From Pseudoduganella flava (lineage in GTDB: Bacteria > Pseudomonadota > Gammaproteobacteria > Burkholderiales > Burkholderiaceae_D), in assembly GCF_007830495.1 (NCBI RefSeq), contig NZ_VLKW01000012.1:124001-188000 (forward strand): DNA of 64,000 nt. Reading direction: 5' to 3'. The notes under the pieces are model-generated. The model was not told the DNA's origin. It ran no database searches and was given only the letters and a program-made list of their open reading frames with translations. Positions 1 to 6,401 of the stretch are shown piece by piece. Position numbers and translations under genes: made by a program. Positions within the stretch are counted from its first letter, which is position 1. Each line of letters begins with the position of its first letter.

Positions 1-270
1 GACCGCACCGTCACGTGGCGCGGCGAACCTTGTGTACTGAGTAATACCGAATACAAGCTGCTGCTGGTGCTGGCGGAATCGGCCGGTACCGTGCTGTCGC
101 GCGATGCGCTGTTGAAGAAGATGCGCGGCATCGAGTTCGACGGCCTGGACCGCAGCATCGACAACAGCATCTCGAAGCTGCGCCGCAAGTTCGACGATAC
201 GGAATCGGAAAAGATCAAGACGGTATGGGGCGAAGGGTACCTGTTCTCGCCCTCCGCCTGGAGCGCTTGA
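1..270 (+). CDS. OmpR/PhoB-family response regulator, C-terminal DNA-binding domain (5' end outside window)
   Basis: The reading frame is open from base 1 and ends at 270, so only the last 89 residues are seen. They form a winged-helix Trans_reg_C domain: the stretch 'SNTEYKLLLVLAESAGTVLSRD' style core, the recognition-helix segment 'RSIDNSISKLRRKF' and the final hairpin 'KTVWGEGYLF' are all typical of OmpR/PhoB regulators and closest in feel to RstA. The receiver domain lies upstream of the window. The same-strand sensor kinase at 2333 has no regulator of its own, so this is its likely partner even though two opposite-strand genes lie between them. The partner assignment is inference; the family call is firm. 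Confidence 0.9.
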   Translation, partial: DRTVTWRGEPCVLSNTEYKLLLVLAESAGTVLSRDALLKKMRGIEFDGLDRSIDNSISKLRRKFDDTESEKIKTVWGEGYLFSPSAWSA

Positions 271-331
271 ATCGGCTTGGTTTGGCTTAGTTCGGCTTGG
301 TTCGGTTGAATTCAGTGACGACGCGACCCGC

Positions 332-1057
332 TCACTCGATGACGGGTGCGATCGCGACCGGCGCGTTCTGGCTGATTACCTGCACCCGCTCCGGCCACTC
401 GGCGAAGCGGTACACCATGATCCGAAAGCCCGTGTTCGCGTCGCCGTCGAACGCGGCGCCTTCGGTGGCCGGCAAGGTCACTTCCCGCAGCGGCTCGCGG
501 ATGCGCACCGCTGCGTCGCTTTTCGGCATGAACGCGAAGCGCACGCCCGCGCAAAACCGGCCGTTATAGGCCGCATCCGTATACCGCAGGTACTGCAACG
601 CCTGGTCGCACGCGGCGCGCAGGTCGGCGCTCTCGTACACGCCATCCACACGGGGAATGATCGACAGCCGCGGCTGGAACGTAAACTGGCTGATCTTGCG
701 GTTCAGCACCAGCATCGCGTTCTCGTCATACGCGGCCTTCAACAACGGGAACGTGGTGCGCCCGGTCGGGTCCAACGGCAGGTTCAACTGCGTCGTGCGG
801 CCCGACAACGTCAGCCGCAATCCGTCCAGCGACTGCCCGGGTTCCTTCGGCGCCACCTGGTAGTGGTTCTGCAAAAAATTCTTGGCCTTGCCGTATTTCG
901 CGAACGTGACCATCGCCCGGTAGGCTTCCCGGTAGCTGACCCATCCCCCTTCCTGGGCCTGCCCCGGCGCCTGGACCTGTGCCACGCAACCATCCGCGCC
1001 CGCGCACAAGGCGAGGACGAGAGGCAAACGCGCGGCAAAGGAGCGGATCGTGGCCAT
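332..1057 (-). CDS. Exported protein of unknown function, coupled to MipA-type gene
   Basis: 241 residues starting with a signal-peptide-like segment (RSFAARLPLVLALCAGADG), so the product is probably periplasmic or outer-membrane associated. I do not recognise a named family; the mature part begins with a helical 'YREAYRAMVTFAKYGK' segment followed by strand-rich sequence, with a cysteine pair near residues 137 and 155. Its ATG lies 2 nt after the stop of the MipA/OmpV-type gene at 1060, so the two are co-transcribed and probably translationally coupled. Such accessory proteins beside MipA-like porins are often studied together with a two-component system, which also flanks this pair. Function unknown. 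Confidence 0.8.
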   Translation of the reverse strand: MATIRSFAARLPLVLALCAGADGCVAQVQAPGQAQEGGWVSYREAYRAMVTFAKYGKAKNFLQNHYQVAPKEPGQSLDGLRLTLSGRTTQLNLPLDPTGRTTFPLLKAAYDENAMLVLNRKISQFTFQPRLSIIPRVDGVYESADLRAACDQALQYLRYTDAAYNGRFCAGVRFAFMPKSDAAVRIREPLREVTLPATEGAAFDGDANTGFRIMVYRFAEWPERVQVISQNAPVAIAPVIE

Positions 1058-1059
1058 CG

Positions 1060-1980
1060 TCAGAAGCGGTAAGCCAGCGCCGTCGTAACGGAAAGATTGG
1101 TCGGCCGCTCCACGAGCGGGCTTTTCCTTGCATCACCGACGAGCCGGTTCGCCTGCACGCCGGACGTGATCATCCACGCCGGCGACAGCCCCCAATTCCA
1201 GCGCGCGCCGACCCGTACATCCGCAATACCGCCATCCGGCGCGTACTCCGGGTTGATGCGGTGGAAGTCGGCTTCCTCGCGCGTCACGCCGAAATAGGCC
1301 ATGTTGTACGCGCGGTTCACGACGGTAACACCGGCCGCCAGCGACAGCGTGTGATGCGGCGCAATCTCCTGCGCGATGTGCTGCAGCGCCACGTACATGC
1401 GCAGGCCGCGGCGGTCATTGCCCGCGCCGTACAGCGTCGTCGTCGTCAGCCGCAGCTTCGGCGTCAGGTAAAAGTTCGCGAAGCCGCCGTACACGAGACG
1501 CGGTTCGATATTCGTCATGCCGTCCAGGCGGTTCACCGGCGCGTCCGGCGGTGAGCCGCCATCGTCCTTCGGTTCGCCAATGTCGACGGGCCCGGTGTCC
1601 ACCGGCGGCGGCAACCACGTTGCCGGTCCGCCCGGGTCCCCGGAAGCTTCGCTCACGGAGCCCAGCCGGTACATCCTCGTGCCGGACGCATCCCGCCCCG
1701 CGTTCAGCGCGATCATCGGACCGTATTCGACGCGCGGCGAGCTCGACAGATGCATGCCGGCGCTCAGTCCGGAAACAAACACGCCGTTGCTCCATTCGAT
1801 CTGGAGCATCGGCAGCGCCGTCGTGCGACGCTCGCGTGCGCCTTCGTAGCGCGCTGTGTACTGCGCGCCCAGTCCAACGTACATGTCGCGGCTGCCGTCA
1901 GGCATGGGGTTCGTGGAGGGCGTTTGCGCATGGGCCGCGCCACACATGCCCGCCAGGGCAAGCACGAGTAACTTGTACAT
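1060..1980 (-). CDS. MipA/OmpV family outer-membrane protein
   Basis: 306 residues if translation starts at the ATG at 1980, giving a clean signal peptide (MYKLLVLALAGMCGAAHAQ); an upstream in-frame ATG at 2028 would put 16 odd residues before it. The mature protein is a beta-barrel of the MipA/OmpV family: 'YVGLGAQYTARYEGARERRTTALPM' style N-terminus, regular aromatic strands, and a terminal phenylalanine (ALAYRF). A proline/glycine/aspartate-rich insertion (about residues 115-150) is probably an extracellular loop. MipA was described as a scaffold for murein enzymes in E. coli, and OmpV relatives as envelope-stress porins. It is first gene of a two-gene unit with the exported protein at 332-1057. 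Confidence 0.85.
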   Translation of the reverse strand: MYKLLVLALAGMCGAAHAQTPSTNPMPDGSRDMYVGLGAQYTARYEGARERRTTALPMLQIEWSNGVFVSGLSAGMHLSSSPRVEYGPMIALNAGRDASGTRMYRLGSVSEASGDPGGPATWLPPPVDTGPVDIGEPKDDGGSPPDAPVNRLDGMTNIEPRLVYGGFANFYLTPKLRLTTTTLYGAGNDRRGLRMYVALQHIAQEIAPHHTLSLAAGVTVVNRAYNMAYFGVTREEADFHRINPEYAPDGGIADVRVGARWNWGLSPAWMITSGVQANRLVGDARKSPLVERPTNLSVTTALAYRF

Positions 1981-2263
1981 GTTTGCATTCTGGAGATCGA
2001 ATGCCTCCCATTTTATATTGCTTGCCACGCAATCGTTGAACTACGTCAAGAAACGCTGTCGCCCTGCATCAGCCGCATCGGGAGCATTCACCACACTCGC
2101 CCGCGCAGCTGCGCTGGGGGCACCATGATCGCTTTGCTGCGCCAAGGGCTGCGAGCGAAGACGGCACGGATAGCGTGGATCGCGGATTCGGATAGGCGCA
2201 TCGCTAGCTCCTGGAAACAAGAGTTGCCATGTTAGACAGCGCGATTCCCGCAGTCCTCCGACA

Positions 2264-2306
2264 CATGTCTGCTTTTTGTCATAAATTTGTCTGAACAGGT
2301 TTTGTC
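2264..2306 (+). promoter_or_regulatory. Phased TGTC repeats upstream of sensor kinase (candidate OmpR-type box)
   Basis: In the 352-base gap between the two divergent starts (1980 and 2333), TGTC occurs at 2266, 2277 and 2288, exactly 11 bases apart, and again at 2303. The central copies read TTTTTGTC and AATTTGTC. Direct half-sites one helical turn apart are the usual binding pattern of OmpR/PhoB-family regulators. A TATACAAT sequence at about 2320-2327, just before the ATG at 2333, could be a -10 element. The rest of the gap (1981-2260) shows nothing I can assign. Binding is inferred from spacing only. Confidence 0.4.
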
Positions 2307-2332
2307 GGCATTGATTCTTATACAATGGCAAC

Positions 2333-3649
2333 ATGAACCGCCTGTTTTTCCGCCTCGTCATCCTGGTGATGCTGTCGATCAGCGTGGCGGCCTTCATCGT
2401 GTACTTCACCATCAACAGGCTGTTCGGCGACCCGCTGGAAAACATCGCCCGCAACCAGGCTGCCGCGCAGATTTTCCTGCTCGAACAATACGTGGACCAG
2501 GCCCCCGCCGACGGCTGGCTCGACCGGCTGAACAAGGTGCGCGAAGTGTCCGACGTGCGGTTCGACCTGATCCCGATTTCGGTGGCGCGGCAGCAGCTCT
2601 CGCGCAGCGATCGCGAGGCGTTCGACCGCGGCGAGGTGGTGATCGACATCGCCAATAAATCGCTGCTGCGCCGCGTCGACCTGACCGGAGATAAATACAT
2701 CGGCAGCGACGAGGAAGCGATCCACGCGCAAAACCTGCCGATCGACATCAAGGTGGCGCTGCAAATGGAAGCGCTGCGCTATCTGATCGTCGCGCTGGCG
2801 CTCCTGATCCCGATCGGCGTGTGGTCGCGGTCACACTGGCACGGCCTGCAGGTGCTGATGCGCGTCGCGGACAAGTTCGGCGCCGGGCAACTGAAGGTGC
2901 GGGTCCAGATGAAGCCGGGCGACAGCATCTATCCGCTGGCCGAACGCATCAATCACATGGCGGACCGTATCGAAACGCTGCTGGAATCGCAGCGCGGCCT
3001 GCTGCATTCGGTGTCGCACGAGATCCGCACGCCGATCGCCCGCCTCGAATTCGCGTTCGAGCTGCTGCACGACATGGCGACGGGCGGCGCAGGCGACACG
3101 CTGCTGCAAAAGCGTATCGGCAGCATGCAGGACGACCTGACGGAGCTGAAGTCGCTCGTCAACGAACTGCTCGGCATGGCGCGGCTGGACAGCGACCAGC
3201 CGCTGCGTTACGAAACGTTCGACCTGACCGAGGCGCTGCGCAGCTGCGCGAACTCGCTGCCGCCGGCGGCCGTGTCGCTGGACGTGTCGGTACCGGACGG
3301 CATGGGCACCTATTACGGCGATTGCCGCCTGCTGATGCGTGCCACCGGCAACCTGCTGCGCAATGCGCAGAAATATGGAAACAGCAAGGTCGCCCTGTCG
3401 GCCGCCCGCAAGCTGGGCGCCGTGTCGATCACCGTCGACGACGACGGTCCCGGCATTCCGGAAGAAGAGCGCGAGAAGGTATTCGAGCCGTTCTACCGGC
3501 TCGACCGCTCGCGCGACCGCGGCACCGGCGGCTTCGGCCTGGGCCTGTCGATCGCCGCCAAGGCCGTCTCGCTGCATGGCGGCTCGCTGAAGATCGACAC
3601 GTCGCCATTGGGTGGCGCGCGCTTCACGATCACCTTGCCTCCCGCGTAG
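2333..3649 (+). CDS. Membrane sensor histidine kinase, RstB-like
   Basis: 438 residues. Membrane segments at about residues 5-27 and 146-163 enclose a periplasmic sensor loop of roughly 115 residues. A HAMP region follows, then the phospho-acceptor motif SVSHEIRTP with His229, and a HATPase with N box (NLLRNAQKYGN), G1 box (DDDGPGIP) and G2 box (GFGLGLSIA). All catalytic boxes are intact, so the kinase should be active. No response regulator follows; the nearest is the truncated regulator at the window start, same strand, 2 kb upstream. The 3' end overlaps the convergent YihY gene by 20 bases. The loop carries no recognised sensor domain, so the signal is unknown. Confidence 0.9.
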   Translation: MNRLFFRLVILVMLSISVAAFIVYFTINRLFGDPLENIARNQAAAQIFLLEQYVDQAPADGWLDRLNKVREVSDVRFDLIPISVARQQLSRSDREAFDRGEVVIDIANKSLLRRVDLTGDKYIGSDEEAIHAQNLPIDIKVALQMEALRYLIVALALLIPIGVWSRSHWHGLQVLMRVADKFGAGQLKVRVQMKPGDSIYPLAERINHMADRIETLLESQRGLLHSVSHEIRTPIARLEFAFELLHDMATGGAGDTLLQKRIGSMQDDLTELKSLVNELLGMARLDSDQPLRYETFDLTEALRSCANSLPPAAVSLDVSVPDGMGTYYGDCRLLMRATGNLLRNAQKYGNSKVALSAARKLGAVSITVDDDGPGIPEEEREKVFEPFYRLDRSRDRGTGGFGLGLSIAAKAVSLHGGSLKIDTSPLGGARFTITLPPA

Positions 3650-4565
3650 GGGTCGTCAGCGGCGGTGTCGAAGCCGGCTCGCCATGCACCACCTTCTCGT
3701 ACTCGGCGATGACCTGGGCACCGAACAGCAGCAAGGTCGCGCCGATCTCCAGGCTGAACATGACGACGATCGCCGTCGTCATCGAACCGTACACGACGTT
3801 CACTTGCGACAATGTGGAGAAATACCACACAAGTACGTGCCGCGCGACTTCCCATAACACTGTCGCGGTGACGCCGCCGATCAGCGCGTGCTGCCAGCTC
3901 AGGCGCCCCACCGGCATCACCATGTAGATCGACGACAGCAACAGCACCTCGCCCGACAGCCCCAGCATGTACAGCAACGCGCCGGACAGCCCCTGCAGCG
4001 ACCAGTCGATACCGAACAGCCGCACGCTTTCGGCGCCGATCACCTGCAGGCTGCCGGCCACCAGGGTCACGACCAGCGCGCCGATGCCCAGGCACAGGAT
4101 GTAGCAATACGGCAGCACGGCCGAGATCAGGTAGTGACGCCGGCGGATCGCGACGCGATGGATGAAGATCACGCACATCGCGTTTTCCAGCACGGTGAAC
4201 GCGAGCGAGCTGAAGAACAGCATCGTCAGCACGAGGAACCAGCCGACGAGGTCGCGATGCTCCAGGAAATGGGCGACCTCGGCAACGATCGCGCGCGACT
4301 GCCCCGGCACCAGCCACTCGAGGTAGTGCCCGATCGTCTCCAGCAACTCGGCCGGGTCGATGACGTGCGACAGGGCGACCACGACCAGCATCAGCAGCGG
4401 CACGATCGACAGCAGCGAGTAATACGCCACAGCACCCGCGAGCAGCAGGCCCTGGTTCGCGCGAAAGCCCTTCAGGCATTGCAGCGCGAATCGCAGCGGA
4501 TGGCCGAGCACGATCGTGACGGCCTTACGGTTCAGTATCGGCATGGAGGAATTGTACCGAGGCAT
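3630..4565 (-). CDS. YihY/BrkB (former 'RNase BN') family inner-membrane protein
   Basis: Up to 311 residues with six or so hydrophobic segments and the family signature near the N-terminus, 'GFRANQGLLLAGAVAYYSLLSIVPLL'-like (residues about 34-59), where AxAYY is highly conserved. YihY/BrkB proteins are inner-membrane proteins of uncertain role, once misnamed ribonuclease BN. Start is ambiguous: ATG at 4565 or ATG at 4544, neither with a good Shine-Dalgarno; the core domain is unaffected. It converges on the sensor kinase with a 20-base overlap and probably forms a single-gene unit. Confidence 0.88.
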   Translation of the reverse strand: MPRYNSSMPILNRKAVTIVLGHPLRFALQCLKGFRANQGLLLAGAVAYYSLLSIVPLLMLVVVALSHVIDPAELLETIGHYLEWLVPGQSRAIVAEVAHFLEHRDLVGWFLVLTMLFFSSLAFTVLENAMCVIFIHRVAIRRRHYLISAVLPYCYILCLGIGALVVTLVAGSLQVIGAESVRLFGIDWSLQGLSGALLYMLGLSGEVLLLSSIYMVMPVGRLSWQHALIGGVTATVLWEVARHVLVWYFSTLSQVNVVYGSMTTAIVVMFSLEIGATLLLFGAQVIAEYEKVVHGEPASTPPLTTPTREAR

Positions 4566-4590
4566 GCCTGCGGCTGACGCTCGGCTGGAA

Positions 4591-4756
4591 CTAGATCAGC
4601 GCCAGGGCGTCGCGCAGTGCCGCGCACGTTTGCGGCAGGCCTGCTGCTCGTATGTCGCGATCAGGTCAACGGCGGTTTTCGGCGGATTGCGCGCAACGGC
4701 GCTGGATACAGGACACACGCGTCGAGCACGACGGTGTACCGGGCATACCCGGCCAT
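4591..4756 (-). pseudogene. Decayed PIN-domain toxin remnant
   Basis: The ATG at 4756 overlaps the antitoxin stop (TGATG), the usual coupling in such pairs. The first codons read MAGYARYTVVLDACVLYPAPLR, the conserved PIN start with its first catalytic Asp ('VLDACVLYP'). The frame then runs into a stop after 31 codons. The other two frames of the following DNA still encode a PIN C-terminus: 'NPPKTAVDLIATYEQQ' and, after a further shift, 'CAALRDALALI' ending at TAG 4593-4591. So a gene of about 180 codons has lost its middle by deletion and suffered frameshifts, removing the remaining acidic catalytic residues. Read directly by translating all three minus frames; the family recognition is from memory. 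Confidence 0.75.
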
Positions 4757-5217
4757 CAGTACCCCAGGTCGAGCTCTTGTGCTTGATCGGCCAGTTCCTG
4801 CAATGCCGTGCGCGAGGCTTGGCGCCGCGCCTCCTTGTAGGCGACCACGTCCTCGAAGCGGATGCGGCGATGGGTGCCCACCTTATGATGGGGAATCTTG
4901 CCTTCCTCGAGCAGGCGCACGACGTGGGGCCGCGACACGTTCAAGAATGTTGCCGCTTCCTGCGTCGTCACTTCCAGCTCTTCCGGCATGATCGTGATCG
5001 TTTTGCCTTGCGCCAGCGAGCCCAGCATGTCGGCAAACAGGCGCAACACCTTCGGCGGCAGCTTGAGCAACGGGGCGGACGCGACGCCTGCGCCTTCCGG
5101 CACCAGTGCGATCTGCACGGCATGCGAGTGATCCAGTGCGCTGACGATGCAACGCTGCGCTACCTTTGCGAGCTCGACGTCTTCCTGGTTTTCCAAACGG
5201 TCGATTGCGTTGGACAT
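4756..5217 (-). CDS. Excisionase-type HTH DNA-binding protein, probable antitoxin of a PIN module
   Basis: 153 residues. I choose the ATG at 5217 because GGAGGAT ends four bases upstream; the ATGs at 5238 and 5229 lack this. The C-terminal half holds a MerR/excisionase-like helix-turn-helix: 'TTQEAATFLNVSRPHVVRLLEEGKIPHHKVGTHRRI', followed by 'RFEDVVAYKEAR'. The N-terminal part is an unassigned helical domain. This architecture upstream of a PIN gene is a common toxin-antitoxin layout. Here the toxin at 4591-4756 is broken, so this may be an orphan antitoxin kept as a regulator. Nine-base repeats just upstream are the likely operator. Confidence 0.8.
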   Translation of the reverse strand: MSNAIDRLENQEDVELAKVAQRCIVSALDHSHAVQIALVPEGAGVASAPLLKLPPKVLRLFADMLGSLAQGKTITIMPEELEVTTQEAATFLNVSRPHVVRLLEEGKIPHHKVGTHRRIRFEDVVAYKEARRQASRTALQELADQAQELDLGY

Positions 5218-5246
5218 CGGATCCTCCATGAAGGGCATATGAACAA

Positions 5247-5302
5247 ATCATACGAATCATACGAAACAAACGAAATAAACGCAAGCAAACAAGCAAGCAA
5301 GC
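5247..5302. repeat. Four 9-bp iterons followed by an AAGC tetranucleotide tract
   Basis: Upstream of the antitoxin start lie four head-to-tail 9-mers: ATCATACGA (5247-5255), ATCATACGA (5256-5264), AACAAACGA (5265-5273) and AATAAACGC (5274-5282). Directly next to them is a four-base-period tract, AAGC AAAC AAGC AAGC AAGC (5283-5302). The iterons sit where autoregulation of a toxin-antitoxin promoter would act. The AT-rich tract stands out strongly from the GC-rich surroundings. The tetranucleotide run could slip and alter promoter spacing. Confidence 0.6.
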
Positions 5303-5332
5303 AGGTAAGCAACCTAGCAAACAACGAGCCGC

Positions 5333-6397
5333 CTAGCGTACCGCCGGCTCCAGCAACGTTACCGTCTGCCGCTCCGTATCGATCCGTGCGCGGATGCCCA
5401 TCGGCAAGGTGAACTGGTGGCGGATGTGGCCGAACGACCAGCCCGTCACGGCCGGGATGGTCAGCGGGCGCAGGTGCTGGTCCGTCGTTTCGTCCAGCGT
5501 CAGCGACGGGCCGTCGTCCGCCGGGCCGCAGCCTTCAAAGATGCCCAGCATGATGCCGGCTGCGGAGCGGAACGGCTGGTTCAGGTTCAGGTTCAGCTGC
5601 ATCATCATTCGGTCGACGCGGTACGGTTCCTCGTTGACCTCTTCCAGGAACAGCAGTTTGTCGCGGATGTCGGCCGCGTACGGCGTGCCGGCCAACGCGC
5701 TGACCAGCGCCAGGTTGCCGCCCATCAGCGCGCCCGTCGCCGTGCCGGGCACGACGGTACGCAGCGCATAGTGCTCGCTGCCCGGCTCCATCGCGGCCTT
5801 ACGGCTGTTTTCCAGCGCCATCGGGATCACGTACTCGTCCTCCGGCCGCATCAGCACGTTCAGCAGGTGCGTCGTCGAGTAATCGGACAACGTCGACATG
5901 CCGACGGGGCCGTGGAACGTGACGAGCCCGGCGTGGCGGTGGATCGCCAGGTGCAGCGCCGTGATGTCGGAATAGCCGACGAGGATCTTTGGATGCCGTC
6001 GGATCAGGGCGTAGTCGAGATGCGGCAGCAGCTGCATCGCGCCGGAGCCGCCGCGAATCGCCCAGATCGCCTTGACGTCCGGGTCCGTGAACATCGCGTG
6101 CAAGTCCTCGAGCCGGTGCTGCCAGGGGCCGGCGTAATTGCCGTACACCTCCGTCACGTGGCAGCCCAGCTTGACGGCAAAGCCCAGCGCCTCGGCATTG
6201 GCGACGGCCTTGTCGATCGCTGCCTGGCTGACCTGGCCGGCCGGCGTGACGAGGCCGATGGTGTCGCCGGGCAGCAGCCGCGGCGGTTTGATCAGTTGCA
6301 TGGTGGGTGTGCGGGAAGGCGAGCGCGCCGCCGCGGGCAGGGCCGCGGCGGCGCCGAAGGCAGCGAGGAGGCGGCCGAAGCCGCGCCGATCGGTCAC
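5333..6397 (-). CDS. S66-family L,D-carboxypeptidase (LdcA/MccF-like), possibly Tat-exported
   Basis: 354 residues. Peptidase family S66 cleaves the L,D bond of murein tetrapeptides (LdcA) or microcin C-type conjugates (MccF). Visible landmarks: 'IWAIRGGSGAMQLLPHLDY', the nucleophile Ser143 in VGYSDIT, a Glu region 'LFLEEVNEEPYRVDRM' and His324 in FGHIRHQFTLPMG, so the Ser-Glu-His triad looks complete. The N-terminus DRRGFGRLLAAFGAAAALPAAA resembles a twin-arginine signal, which would make this a periplasmic enzyme; a start at 6301 would give a cytoplasmic form. Its ATG is only 4 nt after the TonB receptor stop, so uptake and processing of a peptide substrate are probably coupled. Confidence 0.88.
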   Translation of the reverse strand: MTDRRGFGRLLAAFGAAAALPAAARSPSRTPTMQLIKPPRLLPGDTIGLVTPAGQVSQAAIDKAVANAEALGFAVKLGCHVTEVYGNYAGPWQHRLEDLHAMFTDPDVKAIWAIRGGSGAMQLLPHLDYALIRRHPKILVGYSDITALHLAIHRHAGLVTFHGPVGMSTLSDYSTTHLLNVLMRPEDEYVIPMALENSRKAAMEPGSEHYALRTVVPGTATGALMGGNLALVSALAGTPYAADIRDKLLFLEEVNEEPYRVDRMMMQLNLNLNQPFRSAAGIMLGIFEGCGPADDGPSLTLDETTDQHLRPLTIPAVTGWSFGHIRHQFTLPMGIRARIDTERQTVTLLEPAVR

Positions 6398-6401
6398 CCG
6401 G

